Positions 10,430 to 21,722 of a DNA stretch of 64,000 nucleotides are shown piece after piece (position 1 is the stretch's first letter; each line of letters begins with the position of its first letter). The notes below the pieces were generated by a model that worked only from the letters and a program-made list of their open reading frames with translations, was not told the DNA's origin and searched no databases. The stretch is from Heloderma charlesbogerti (Eukaryota; Chordata; Lepidosauria; Squamata; Helodermatidae): assembly GCA_026122225.1 (NCBI GenBank), contig JANEZZ010002244.1:986501-1050500 (forward strand), given 5' to 3'. Made by a program: the position numbers and the translations under genes.

Positions 10430-11390
10430 AAGAAGTAGGAGCTTAGCTGCCGGCATTGCTGGCGGAGGAACGCCGCGAGTTGTCGGACTTTTTCTCCCTG
10501 AACACGCATAGGGATGTGCCTAAAGGGTGCGATCAGACGGGAAAAAAGTTTAACGACTCCCAGCACGCTAGCTGGGGAATTCTGGGAATCGTGGGGCTTT
10601 TTCTGTCTACACATGACAGGATTACCTCCCAAGTCTCTTTGGCCCTTGGCGCTAGCACCCAAGCCTACGCGCGCTTGCTGGGAAGCAAGACCCACCGAGT
10701 CCAATGGATTTTTGAAACGTGAGAAGCCTTGCAGCCTTCACGAGTAAGCCCGGCGCATCTCAGAGTAAAGGAGGCAGGGCTCTTCCGGAGCCAAACGTGG
10801 AACTCCAGGCAGTTTTGAACCCCTGCGCCTCTCGCCTTAAACGTTAAGCGCCAGGCAGACTGCGGAACGCAAGCTATGCAAGCGATCGTGGCGTCAGTAG
10901 AAGCGCTGCGAAGTACGCCAGCGGCCATCGAGCGCGCTCAGAATACAGCTGTTCTGAGCGCGCTTCCTGGTCCGCGGCGGCTTCCCACTGGCCCATTCCC
11001 CGCTACTTGTTGCCGCTTTCCGCTCGCTCTCTCCCCCAGCCCGTCTGTCTGGCCTTCCGTATTTTATCCCCACCCACAGCTTCACCCTTCCCGTAAAGGG
11101 CGGATCTTGGGCTGTGAGGCGCTTCGAGGAATAAACAAATTTCGCCGGCTAGCCAAGCAGGAGCGCGTCGAGCGCACGGAACAGCTCTCCGAGGTAATGC
11201 GGGGACTCGAGGGGGGCCCGAGGGCGGGCGGAGAAAGGCAGTCGGGGGGCTGCAGCCCCTCGAGCACGGATCCGCCGGCCGCCGAGCCATCCTCGCGGGG
11301 TCGGGCGCTCGGTCGGTGAATGTTTGTCTTGTGCGTCGGCGTCCGCGTAAGAGCAGGTGCGCGGCCGCGTCTAGATCGCCTGGTGGAAAG
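10430..11390 (+). promoter_or_regulatory. CpG-rich block; candidate promoter and 5' exon
   Basis: CpG dinucleotides are frequent here (for example GAGCGCGTCGAGCGCACGG near 11160) and scarce on both sides, the mark of an unmethylated vertebrate promoter. A donor-like CCGAG/GTAATG occurs at 11192-11193 after a region lacking an obvious coding start. It lies about 13 kb upstream of the first recognised scramblase exon on the same strand, so it may supply the untranslated first exon. A 147-codon open frame across it is low in family resemblance and probably chance. A degraded copy of palindromic family A lies at about 10510-10640. Confidence 0.5.
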
Positions 11391-13011
11391 TCATTATAAG
11401 GAAAACAGAGCGGTGATTAATTCGTAAGAAACATCATCTGTGCCACTCTCGAAGTACTTTCGGTTCCGTCCCGTCCCCCCCTGCTGTTCATAACAGTGGT
11501 CTCTCCCCCTCTCTTTCCTCTTCATCTTAAAGTCGCAGTAGCTCGCTTCATACTTTCTCTGTACGCCCCTCGGAACCCCTTTCGGATGTTGTGCTGAACC
11601 TATGAGTGCGATCCTGCTCTTGTTTATATGCATGGACACTGTTAAAGAGGGCTCCCTTGGGCATGAGCCCCAAATCTTGAGCTGTGCTCTGGATCTTTAG
11701 AGCTGCCCCCGTTTGCCGTCATCTGCCTTAATACAAGCCTGCTTCTTCCTTCTGAACACCGTAGCCTTGCAGTTACTAGGAGACCTTAGAACTATGCACC
11801 TTGATGGAGGGGGTGGCATTTACTGCTCTGCCTCAGGCACCAAAATGGCTTGGGGCCAACCCTGGACATGGCTATGGAGACCTGTGAGGTAGCTGAGATG
11901 GAACAGGAAATGTGCGGTAGGGAAACAACTCGATGTACAGAGATATCTGTGGATGGGGAAACATGTTCAGGATTACATCAAACATACTATGTAATCCTAA
12001 ACAAGTTTATTCAGAAGTAAGTCGTACTGAGTTCAATGGGATTTACTCCCAGGTCATTGTATGTAGCGTTAGAGCCTTTCTCCTTAATAAATGTGCTCAG
12101 AGCTGCACTCTGAAGATAGTTCCAATATCTGGATTTAGAAAGAAACCTGGGGATTGATAACAACCAACCAAAAACAAAGGTAGATGTGCTGGTCCATGAG
12201 AAATGGGCAATACCTTTATTAGAAATTTTGGTTGGTTCTAATAAATAATAAATGCCAACTATGCATTTTGGTACTTTGAGAGTTTTATGATGATGAAGTT
12301 GCTAGAAACTTAATACATCTGGTGTAGATTTTAGGATTTCAAGAAGTCAGAACCCAAGAACTGTATTTTTAAAAAATATTCCAGAATCCCAGAAACTACC
12401 AAAATAAAGTATTTGAAATAAAAAGGGGACCCACTGTTGGCGGCTGCTCTCTCAGCCTCCTCACTTGGTCCAGGGAGCAGGAGCGGCAAAGAAACGACCT
12501 CTGGTTCTGTGGTCTCTTTCTAGTGCTGTTGTGCTTGTTGGTGAAAGGGCTGGGGAGTAGGGATTTGCTCAAAGTAAATCCCACTATGTTTAATGGGATT
12601 TGCTTCCTAGCAATTGTGTAAGTTTGCAGCCTATGGCAAGGGTTATTATAGTATACAATTTATTCCCACGCTCTCCCTTGCCAGTGTGCCATGTTCACTT
12701 TGCATTTAATTGGCAAATCTTTAAGCTCCCATACAGCTCCTTGCTGGTCCCAGGCACTCCATCTTCCTCATCTGGATTTGGGCCTGAAAGACCAAGGAAA
12801 AGTGTGGGTACGTGGAGGGCAAGCTTTAAGCAAGCACAGTTTGGAACATTGCACAGTCCTGTCCTGAAAGCAAGCAAGAGGTTAATTAGCTTGCCTTCTA
12901 TAAAATTTAAATTATAACATTTCTAATTATGCACATATATTTATATATGTAAAAGCATAAACAAATTTATGCATTTTTTTAACCTATGGGCCTAAGCCCC
13001 GGATCTTTTAG
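11391..13011. other. Mostly unassigned, with small palindromic repeats
   Basis: About 11990-12075 (AGTAAGTCGTACTGAGTTC, AATGGGATTTACTCCCAGG) and 12555-12615 belong to the GCAATCCTATG-type palindromic repeats. No exon could be supported. A splice-like acceptor near 11830 leads to a frame that does not join the exon at 24078. Confidence 0.45.
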
Positions 13012-13122
13012 GGCACAATCCTATGCCTATTTAGACAGAAAAAAAGTCCTACAACTGGCTGGCTGGAGCATGCTGGGAGTTGTAGGACTTTTTTTCCGTC
13101 TAAACATATATAGGATTGTGCC
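13012..13122. repeat. Palindromic miniature element, family A
   Basis: A near-perfect hairpin: GGCACAATCCTATGCCTATT at left and ATATATAGGATTGTGCC at right, with inner arms AAAAAGTCCTACAAC and GTTGTAGGACTTTTT. Other copies are at 16681-16798, 21589-21722 and 44207-44384. Confidence 0.8.
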
Positions 13123-13566
13123 ATTAGGTACCTGGCACTACCCCTGGTTCTATGTGTTCAGCCTACACACTGGTGTGGCAGGGAGAGAGAATTGTGTCCA
13201 TGTGTTCAAAGCAATGTCTCAAAGGAGTCTAGCTGCAAGGAGTTCTCAAACCTACAGCTGCATGCACCTAGGAACCCCCTTCAGACTTTCTGCTGAACAT
13301 GTGGGGGCCCTGGGTGGGGTCAATGAATGATCCCACTCTTTCTCCCTCCCACTCCCCAAATTCCAAGGGAATGTCTGAATTGGGTTTATGAGATTGTAAG
13401 TATTTTTTAAATCAGTGAGATTATTTCCAAGTTGGGAGGTCATTATTACTGATTATATATCTAGCATGGCCAGTGAGTACAAGATAGGTCCCTGCCCAGA
13501 AGAGCTTACAAGATAAAAAAAACTAACACAGGGAAAGCAACAGGTGAAGGGGAGGCAGGAGTAAAT

Positions 13567-13801
13567 GCCAGTGTAGTGTAGTGGCTAGAGAGCTGGACTG
13601 GGAGGTGGGAGATCCGGGTTCTAGTCCCCACTCGGCCATGGAAGCTCACTGGGTGACTTTGGGCCAGTCACAGCCTCTCAGCCCAACCCACCTCAGGGTT
13701 GTTGTTGTGAGGACAAAATGGAGAGGAGAATGTAAGCTGCCTTGGGTTCCTTGCAAGAGGAAAAAAGGCGGGATATAAATGCAACAAATAAATAAATAAA
13801 T
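13567..13801 (+). mobile_element. MIR-like tRNA-derived SINE
   Basis: The head GTAGTGGCTAGAGAGCTGG with GATCCGGGTTCTAGTCCCC gives A- and B-box-like pol III elements. It is followed by TGACTTTGGGCCAGTCACAG and a CTCAGGGTTGTTGTTGTGAG core, and ends in an AATAAATAAATAAA tail. It is complete. Sister copies are at 16309-16534, 25565-25794, 31197-31355 and 55556-55735. Confidence 0.82.
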
Positions 13802-13849
13802 GGGGAAGCAAAATGTGGTTGTTTCAATTGCCCATGCGTAGGCTTAGTT

Positions 13850-14269
13850 GCTAGCTAAATTAAAGTCGGACATGGGAACTGGGGGTGGTGGGTTGGGCCT
13901 AAGGATTTGCTGAAAAGGTGTGTTTTCAGGAGGGGATTAGAAGGAAAAAAGAGAAGTGTCATCATGCAAGAGTTCCAAGCATAGGGACAGCAACGGAGAA
14001 AGCGCAGAGTCTTTTGAGGGAGTGGGAGAACTTCAGATGGTGGAGGGAGGTGGAACTGGAGAAACAAAGATTATGGGAAGGGGTGAATCAGGATATAAAG
14101 GCAGAAGGGGGCAAGGCTATGGAGGGCTTTAAAGATAAAGAAGGAATAGGACCTTGTGCTGGATCCAGGAGCAAACTGGAATCTTGTGTAAGGATTTAAG
14201 GAATGGCATCACATGATTGAAGTGGTTAGGGAGGTGAATGTCTTAGGCAGCAAAGTGCTGCATAGATTG
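13850..14269 (-). mobile_element. Old LINE remnant (L2-type), left part
   Basis: The text AGAGTTCCAAGCATAGGG through GGGCTTTAAAGATAAAG is typical of the antisense side of an L2-like LINE. The remnant appears to continue past the insertion at 14270-14861 as far as about 15130 (AGACTGCAGTAGTCTAGGTG). The clade assignment is tentative. Confidence 0.4.
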
Positions 14270-14861
14270 TAGGGATGTACGAAAGTCACTTACCTTTTCG
14301 AAGGGTGACATTCACGGTGGGGGGGAGGCGCTCCGTCCCTCCCCCCCCCGAAATTCTCTCGGGCCGGCTCCACTCTGCAGTGATTCTGCGGAGCCGCCGA
14401 CCGGGGCCACCCGCAGCCGGACATCCGGCCGCTGGGCACCCTGCACAGGGATGCAAATGGCGGCTGCCGTAGCCGCTGCCATTTGCGTCCTTGTATTTTG
14501 CTGTGATAGGCTACGTAAATACTTACATAGCCGATCATGGCAAAACCCCCCACAAGACAGCGAACGCAAATGGCGGCAGCTATGGCGGCCACCATTTGCG
14601 TTCCCTTTTTTTTTTTGGCCGTGATAGGCTGCGTAAGTATTTACCTAGCCTATCACGGCTATAATGAAGAAGCGAATGGTGGCTGCGGACACAGCCACCT
14701 TTCGCAAAGCAGCGCGAACGGCAGCAGGTAGGTGTCCTGTTTCGCACGCCTTTTGCGGGGTGGGGGGGTGGGGGACTTCGTTCTGCCATGGATTTCGGGG
14801 GGCCGAATGCACTGGCATTCGGCCTCACTGAGATCCATGGCGGAATTCTCTGGCATCCCTA
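14270..14861 (+). mobile_element. Multi-hairpin hAT-like element, copy 3
   Basis: A 592-base short form with TAGGGATG and CATCCCTA termini. Flanks CATAGATTG (14261-14269) and CATAGATG (14862-14869) are a target duplication differing by one base. Hairpins are N 14451-14492, T 14500-14541, N 14562-14602 and T 14617-14660, so two hairpin pairs are missing relative to copy 1. Outward donor-like motifs are AAAGGTAAGT near the left end (reverse strand) and GCAGGTAGGT near the right. Confidence 0.85.
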
Positions 14862-16051
14862 CATAGATGTCAGGGGGTGAATGTGAGGCCATAGAAGACA
14901 AAAGAGAAGACTGCAGTAGTCTAGGTGAGCGATGTCCACCCTGTTAACCAGTTTTTTATCAAGGGGACAGAGGAAAACGGCCATATCTTTGCAGTGCTGC
15001 AAAGGAAGCAGCAGTGTGAGTTGGCTAGGGACTGAACATGGGGAACTAGGGAGAGAGACGAATAAAGAACAGCACTATGTGCCCATTCATAAAGGAGGAT
15101 GGCAACATGGTCAATGGATGAGGAAAGTGTACCGGAAGAGGCTGGGTTGGCCCAAGACATTTTGCTGCCTGAGGCAAAGGACAAGATGTTGCTTCCCCCA
15201 CCCCTCCAATTCCACTTACAAAAGCCTACTGGAGCCGCAGATTAATCTGTCTTTGGCACTGATGATGGGACTACATCCTCCGCTGCACCTGAAAGCAACA
15301 GGTTAACTTAGAAGGCTCAGAACAGGCGGCACGGCACGCAGGTCTCTCCTCCAAAACCTTTCTGCCACATATGCTGCCTGAGGCAACTGCTTCACTCTGC
15401 CCAATATTACGGATGGCCCTGGGAAGAGGATATCCTCTAAAAATCAGTTTGTGCTAGTTTAGACCTGCTTGCCTATGTGATTTAGACCTGCTTGTCTACT
15501 TTTCCATGCTCTTGGCTCCATAAGCACCTGCTTGCGTATGTCCAGTCTGTAATTTGACATTCACTTCTGCCTCTGATGAAGCAATGGCTGTAACTATGGT
15601 TTGTCAATTCAGACATCACACCAAACTGCACTGAGTGCAAACTATAGCCCTGTTCAGACATTCTGTCTTTGAACAGAGCAAATAGCAAGGACTCCAGGCA
15701 GAATGCAGAGCTTTCTTCTTTAGACAGTTGCCCTCCATGAGTAGAGGGCATCAGATGTGATGATGGAGTGGGGAGGGACTGGAGCACTCCCTCTCCTCAC
15801 GTGTTTGCTTTATTTGGGTACAGATTGCCTGAATAGGGCTTATGGTTCACAAATATCTGGTTTATCTGCTGTTTGCAAGCCATGATTTATGTCTGTGGTA
15901 GAATTGAGGCTGGGACAGACACTGATTTTTCAGACATTCTTAAACAGTTTTCATCTGCTTCTGTGACTGAACTTTTTCCTACATTTCTGGAAGCATTTTC
16001 ATTAAACAAGGGCATGTTTGGTTACTGCTTTTTATGTATAATTTCCAGAGA
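14862..16051. other. LINE remnant then unassigned sequence
   Basis: Up to about 15130 the sequence seems to continue the remnant interrupted at 14270. Beyond that I recognise nothing. Confidence 0.35.
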
Positions 16052-16175
16052 GGTAGCAGTATTAGTCTGTTGCAGGAAAAATTGCAAAGAGCCTTGTGGC
16101 ACCTTAAAAATTAACAAATTTATTCTGGCAAAAGCTTCCATGGACACTGTCCACTTCATCAAATGCATCAAGTGT
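16052..16175. repeat. Interspersed repeat fragment, class unresolved
   Basis: The phrases GAGCCTTGTGGCACCTTAAA and ACAAATTTATTCTGGCA followed by CACTTCATCAAATGCATC belong to a dispersed repeat I know from reptile genomes, but I cannot name its class. Confidence 0.45.
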
Positions 16176-16308
16176 TAACCTTGCTTTGACAATTTGTTAT
16201 ACACCTGCAGTGAGGTTGGGGTGGGGAGCTGAGTTGTCAGGGGGAATTGAAATACGAGAAGTACAGTCAGTGATGATTAACACAGACATCATTGCAATGC
16301 TAGGCTGA

Positions 16309-16534
16309 TTATTTTATTTGCTACGTTTATATCCCACCCTTCTGCCAAAGAGCCCAAGGTGGTGTGTTTGATCTTCCTCTCCATTTTATTCTCACAGCAA
16401 CCCTGTGAGGTAGATTAGGTTGAGAGTCAGTGACTGCCTCAAAGTCACCCAGTGAGATTCATGGCTGAGTGGGGGCTAGAACCTAGGTCCCCAATCCTAG
16501 TCCATCACCCTAACCACTACACCACACTGGCTCT
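16309..16534 (-). mobile_element. MIR-like tRNA-derived SINE
   Basis: The reverse complement carries the full SINE: head ACTACACCACACTGGCTCT read backwards at the right, the core TCACAGCAACCCTGTGAGG, and the tail side GTTTATATCCCACCCTTCTG at the left. Confidence 0.8.
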
Positions 16535-16680
16535 GATTATCATATGTAGTGTGATTTAAAAACACAAATCTTCCTTCAAATCACAGAAAACAGAGTTGAA
16601 TTTCTTGAAGGATCGTCCTTCAGCAATTTCTCATTCCTGTCTGTCTTTGAAATCCCTTTGTCCAAGAATGACCAGTTAAA

Positions 16681-16798
16681 GTGCAATCCTATCCATGTTT
16701 AGACAGAAAAAGTCCTACACCCAGCATGCCCCAGGGTGGCTGGGGCATGGTGGGAGCTGTAGGACTTTTTTTCTGCCTAAACTTGCATAGTTGCATCC
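16681..16798. repeat. Palindromic miniature element, family A
   Basis: GTGCAATCCTATCCATGTTT at left, AAACTTGCATAGTTGCATCC at right, inner arms AAAAAGTCCTACA and TGTAGGACTTTTT. The centre is CAGCATGCCCC and GGGGCATGGTG. Confidence 0.8.
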
Positions 16799-16880
16799 TG
16801 TATGTTTTATGCATATACTAGTGAACTGTAACAGGATCTGGCCTAATAATGGCTTGGATCCAAAGACGAGTTAGCTTAAG

Positions 16881-17300
16881 GAAGTTCCTGGAAGGAACAT
16901 AAGAACAGAAGAGCCCTGCTGGATCAGACCAAGGGTCCATCTTGTCCAGGGTTCTGTTCACACAGTGGCCAGCCAGCTGCCTGTGGGAAAGCACCAAGCA
17001 CGACATGAGTGCAACAGCACCCTCCCTGCCACTTTCCCCAGCAACTGGTGTACATAGGCCTACTGCCTCTGATACCAGAGGTAACATAGAGCCATCAGGA
17101 CTAGTAGTCATTGATAGTCTTCTCCTCCAGGAATTTGCATAACTCCCTTTTAAAGCCATCCAAATTGGTGGCCATCACTACATCTTGTGGAAGTGAATTC
17201 CATAGTTAAATTATGTGCTGTGTGAAGAAGTACTCCCTTTTATCTGTCCTGAATCTCCCACCCATTGGCTTCATGGGATGACCCCGGGTTCTTGGAGAAG
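16881..17300 (-). mobile_element. CR1/L3-like LINE 3' end
   Basis: This contains the 3' flank (CATAAGAACAGAAGAGCCCT, GGATCAGACCAAGGGTCC) and then the ORF2 C-terminus antisense (GTGGCCATCACTACATCTTG). It shows the same orientation and 3' boundary as 18868-19262 and 60768-60960, so these are separate insertions of one family. Confidence 0.8.
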
Positions 17301-17314
17301 GGAGAAGGTCCCCG

Positions 17315-17390
17315 GCGCAATCTTTGGTATCTCCAGGTAAGGTTGGTCAAGACCCTCTGAAACTCAGGAGAGCCGCTGCCGCTCAGTGTA
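17315..17390 (+). mobile_element. tRNA-Ala-like SINE, body fragment
   Basis: TATCTCCAGGTAAGGTTGG and GAGCCGCTGCCGCTCAGTGT match the body that follows the tRNA-like head in the fuller copies at 30486 and 62545. The head is missing. Confidence 0.55.
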
Positions 17391-17397
17391 AACTAGC

Positions 17398-18580
17398 CTT
17401 TCCCAACCTGCTGCCCTCCAGCTCTTTTGGACTATAGCTCCTAGGGTTCCTGCTCAGTTCATTTTTCTTGGCTCTGAATCCTAGCTTTGCATAGAAAATT
17501 TCAACCAAATACAGTTGCCTATATTTTTTTCTGGATAATACACACAAATTAACATACACTCACACATCCTCCTTTTGTATGCTGTATAAATTGTATTTTT
17601 ACTCTTTCATTAGGTATCAAGCTCCTTCTTAGGTTGTTTTATTGTAGACATTCCATAAGCATATCAGTTACAGACTAGGGATGATATTTAGTTAATTCCT
17701 TTGCTTCTTTAGTAATCCTGTTTTATTATTATGTATGCTCTTCTTGTTGTTGTTGCTGCCTTTATTTTGTTAATTTTATTTCAAAATAAAATAAAATTTC
17801 ATGGAAATAGAAAATCTTCCTGCCCATTCCAAGATTTGTTCAGTTCCATTATGCTGCCATACTTTCGATATTGTCGGCTGTTCACGTCCACTAAAAGCCT
17901 GGACAGTTTTGTGCAGGCATGTTTCATTTGCAGTCACAGTACATCAAGGGTTTTCTAGTCTGACAAAAGCATATTTAGTATTTCCCACAGCTTCTGAAAC
18001 TTAGAAAATATTTTACAAAGCTTACAACACATTGGAAATTTATTCTGTGCAACGGCTGTTTGCAATATTATAATACCGGCTCTTTTACACAATAGCCCAC
18101 TTAGAAGAGTTCTGTTATTCTAAAATGCATGTAAGCTGTCTTACTCCTAGAGTGGTCCTGCTTCTGAATGGCTGTGGCCAAATAAGAGTGCCTTGGTTTT
18201 CAAAATGTCTCTTCCCAGAAGCATGGGAAGTATTTGGTCCATCATTTTAAATAACACATTGGTGCGTCACTCACTCAGAACAGTGTGATACAAAGAGCAC
18301 TTCCCTTTGAAGGGACAAGGGAGCCAAATTCTATTTTCTTAATAAATAGACCAAAGGACATCATACTTCCGGGAATAGAAATGTGAAAACAGCCCTTCCT
18401 ACTTGGCTCCATATAGTTAGTCGCTCACTCAGAGGCCTACAACCCTCATAGAGAGAGCTTCTGAGGGCAGTGGTGTCAACTCTAGCTCTTCCTGGGATAA
18501 GTGGTGTAAAGATATTTTGTATTAGACATATCAACAATATCCACCACCCATATTTGCTTGGTTTTATATTGTTTGTAAGC
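17398..18580. other. Family B scrap then AT-rich unassigned sequence
   Basis: About 17398-17450 (CCTTTCCCAACCTGCTGCCC) is one arm of palindromic family B. The rest has no feature I can support. Confidence 0.45.
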
Positions 18581-18584
18581 CGCC

Positions 18585-18800
18585 TTGTGGGAAGGCTGTA
18601 CCTCCGTGATAGAGCAAGTGCTTTGCATGCAAGAGGTCCCACGTTCAGTCCCTGGCATCCCCAGATCAATGAATCAGGTAGCAGGTAATAGGAAAGAGCA
18701 CTCCCTGAGACTCTGGGGCTTGGCTGCCACTCGGAGTCAACTATACTGGACCAGATGGACAAACAGTATAACTTGGTATAAAGCAGCTTCTGGTATTTCT
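18585..18800 (+). mobile_element. tRNA-Ala-like SINE
   Basis: The head contains CTTTGCATGCAAGAGGTCCC and CGTTCAGTCCCTGGCATCCC (B-box-like). The body ends with CTGGACCAGATGGACAAAC and TATAAAGCAGCTTCTGG. It is a retroposed, mutated tRNA-like copy, not a working tRNA gene. Confidence 0.75.
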
Positions 18801-18831
18801 AAAGATGACCATGATGAACCTACTGAGATTG

Positions 18832-18867
18832 GGAAAGGTCATAGTTCAGTGGTAGAGCACATGCTTT
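18832..18867 (+). mobile_element. tRNA-Ala-like SINE head, cut by a LINE end
   Basis: GTCATAGTTCAGTGGTAGAG and CACATGCTTT form the A-box half of the SINE head. The sequence then switches to the 3' side of a CR1/L3-like LINE, so the SINE is truncated there. Confidence 0.65.
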
Positions 18868-19262
18868 AAGAACATAAGAAGAGCCAAGCTGGATCAGACC
18901 AAGGGTTCTGTTCACACAGTGGCCAGCCAGCTGCCCTTGGGAAAGCGCCAAGCAGGACATGAGTGCAACAGCACCCTCCTGCCCATGTTCCCTAGCAACT
19001 GGTGCACATAGGAATACTGCCTCTGATACTGGAGATAGCATGCAGCCAGCAGGACTAGTAGCCATTGATAACCTTCTCCAGGAATTTGTCCAACCCTTTT
19101 TTAAAGCCACCCAAATGGATGGCCCTCACTTTGTCTTCTGGTAGCGAATTCCATAATTCGACTATGTGCTGTGTGAAGAGGTACTTCCTTTTTATCTGAC
19201 CTGAATCTTCCATCAGTCAGTTTCATGTGGTGACCCCAGGTTCTAGTATTATGAAAGAGGGA
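18868..19262 (-). mobile_element. CR1/L3-like LINE 3' end
   Basis: This is the same layout as 16881-17300. GAACATAAGAAGAGCCAAGC marks the 3' boundary and GAATTCCATAATTCGACTAT lies within the antisense of the ORF2 C-terminus. Confidence 0.8.
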
Positions 19263-20402
19263 GTAAAATGTCTCCTGTCCCCTCTTCCCTCTGGACAGAC
19301 AGTTGCTCCCCCTGAAAAACCTCCCCAGAGGGTTGCAGGGCCCTCTAGAACAATGTAGGAAGAAGGGTACTGCTGGGGAAAGGGATAATTGCCTAAAATT
19401 GATTTTTGGTGATTCCCATCTCCTTCAGCAGTTCTCTGCATTATGTTCATTATTCAGGACTATCCCCCCCCCCCCGGGTTTTCAGGTGATGAAATTGTCA
19501 GAAGCACGGAGAAGGGGGACAGGACATTTTCTGCCTGTAAATGACCTTAACTTTAACTTATCTAAGGATCCAAGCCTATTACTTTATCACAATTGAGGCT
19601 TTTCCCAGTCAAAAGGCAGATATTATTACTTATTTAATAGCTTCTATAGCCTGTTTTTAGGGTTAAACCTAAATTAATTAATTTAGCTTAATTAAAAATA
19701 CCAAATTCATAAGCAAACGCTAAAAATGATATAACGATATTTACTGATATATCTGATTTGTTATTTTACTGATCTAACAGATATTAGCAGCAGCAGTTAA
19801 ACCCTTGGTTAAAAGCATAGTGTGCTAAAATATTATTTAATAGATTTTATCCTTGGAAATATACTTGTTACAGCCCCACAACAAAGTCAGTAAGGTGATA
19901 TCCCATGTGCATGGAGGGGGGTGGGGGTGGGAGTCAGCCTTGCTGCTGTCTGAAGTTGCCTTCTCCCATCTCTAGTAAATAGGATTGTATGGGGGCTGCA
20001 ACACTAATTTAGTAAATAGCAGGGCAGTGCCAGAAAGGGGAGAGTCAGAGAGGAGTGGAAAAATACACATTTTTACCTTTCACCTAAAACTTTCGTCAGC
20101 ATTGCTTGGTTCCTCATACAAAATAGGAAATAATTCCTATAATGTCTGTTTCCTTATACTTCAATAATATGTAATTAAAGAGCATGTGATGTAATTTGTA
20201 AGCCTCCTGTGATCTGGATAGTATCAGCGCAAAACATAACTTTCCTGTGTTTTAATTTTCTGTCTGAAAATTGGGCGAGGCTGTAGAGATCGACATGATT
20301 TATGCTTTGCTATTCCATTCATTTTTAGATTGCATGTTCGATCGATAACAGGTGTTTGGTGACATTGTGGGATTTTTTTAGTTAACAGGCAGAATGATCC
20401 TA
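19263..20402. other. No recognisable feature
   Basis: AT-rich sequence with a C run at 19467-19476. I see no exon or repeat family. Confidence 0.45.
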
Positions 20403-20413
20403 TGGAGGTGTGT

Positions 20414-20444
<31 letters not shown>

Positions 20445-20490
20445 AGTGAGTGAAAGAGAGAGAGAGAGAGAGAATGAGAGAGAGAGAGGA
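20403..20490. repeat. (TG)n-(AG)n compound microsatellite
   Basis: A TG run at about 20408-20445 passes into GAGTGAGTGA and then AG repeats. Long minus-strand frames of serine, leucine, histidine and threonine here are artefacts of this repeat. Confidence 0.9.
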
Positions 20491-20593
20491 GTCCATGGGA
20501 GGGGTAACTTAAAAAAAAAATCCTTCCTATTCATTCCAATGGGAGGGTAAATAATTATACCAATTCCAGGGCCATTCCAAATATGTCTCTGGG

Positions 20594-20913
20594 GCAGGGG
20601 TAGATAACATGGCCACAGGCAGAAATGCATCCCTCGGTGCTTTTCTTGGCACCTGTCCATGTATACCACCCCATTTGGTTTTGTTTTGTTTTGTTTTTTT
20701 AGATTAACTTGTTTTCTGGGATCACTCTGAACCAAAGCGAGGGCCTCCAGCAGTTGCCATCTTCATTTCCTAGGAATGCCTCTGGGCTACATGGTGACTA
20801 CACTTTGTGACTAGCCACACTTCCCATGGCAGACATTTTGTGGTAGTGCCAGGACAGTTTCTGAAACTTCCAAATGTGCCCAAGGGCCCACAAAATTTGC
20901 CTACCTCTTGTCT
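20594..20913. mobile_element. hAT-like miniature element
   Basis: The left end CAGGGGTAGATAACATGG and the reverse complement of the right end (CAAGAGGTAGGCAAATTT) are imperfect inverted repeats of Charlie-type hAT form. The inner text CATTTTGTGGTAGTGCC recurs near the right end of the relative at 55743-56520. Confidence 0.55.
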
Positions 20914-21588
20914 GGAGAATGATACAAAGCCTCCCCTGACCTGACCCTAGAATACCCCATTTTGCCCTTACTGATGGTAGAGCTATGCCAGTGGAGCAGC
21001 CACAGCAGGAGAAAACTTTGTCACCCCCCAGTGTGGACTTCTGTGGGTAGATCTCCTTCTTCGCCTGTGAAGGGGAGGTCTACAGTAGCAGGAATACACT
21101 GGAGGGGAGATCCACAGTAGTAGGAATACACTGTCCATTTCCAAGCAGCTGAAATAACATTTTAAAGTTGAAATCAGCTGCTGAGTCCTTGAGTATCCTT
21201 ATTTGCTTGCGTGAGATCGCTCCATGGTAAGTAGTATGAAGACCACAGCATTGCTTCTTTCAGGATTGCTGCTGAACATAGTTCCATACAGGCTTTACAA
21301 GGGAAAATCCCCATCTGAGCTAGGAGGAAGAATTGCTGTACTAATGCACGGCCAGGATATGTTTCCTGTCCACTAGAAAGTCTCTGGTCAGTTTCGCAAA
21401 ATAGGGGTGGAATCCAATGAAATGGCTTATCTAGAGCTCTGCCTTGGAGAAACACAACAGCAGGAAAACTGATGGTAATCTCTGTATTTCAAAAAACAAA
21501 ACATTTCCATGTGCTGTGCAGAGCTCATACACTGTAGCATTTGAAAACAGGAGTGAAAAATCACCTGGTAATTTTTCATTGTCTAAGG
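20914..21588. other. No recognisable feature
   Basis: A short direct duplication around GGGAGATCCACAGTAGTAGG (about 21066-21133) is the only structure noticed. Confidence 0.4.
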
Positions 21589-21722
21589 CTGCAACCCTAT
21601 GCATGTTGGACAGGAAAAATTCCTGCAACGTCCAGGATGCCCCAGCCAGCTCTTCTGGCTGGGGCAACGTGGGAGTTGTAGGATTTTTTTTTTCCTGTCT
21701 AAACATGCATAGGATTGCACCC
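21589..21722. repeat. Palindromic miniature element, family A
   Basis: GCTGCAACCCTATGCATGTT at left and AACATGCATAGGATTGCACC at right. The centre CCCCAGCCAGCTCTTCTGGC folds back on GGCTGGGGCAACG. This is the longest-stemmed copy with a symmetric centre. Confidence 0.8.

Noticed and set aside
10876..11319. A 147-codon frame in the first CpG block
   Set aside because: It has no family resemblance and ends in low-complexity sequence; untranslated exon or promoter is more likely.
11820..11930. Acceptor-like CTCTGCCTCAG followed by an ATG
   Set aside because: The reading frame ends in phase 2 at the nearest donor or meets a stop, so it cannot join the exon at 24078.
20224..20735. Threonine/histidine and serine/leucine frames
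   Set aside because: They are translations of the TG and AG microsatellites.
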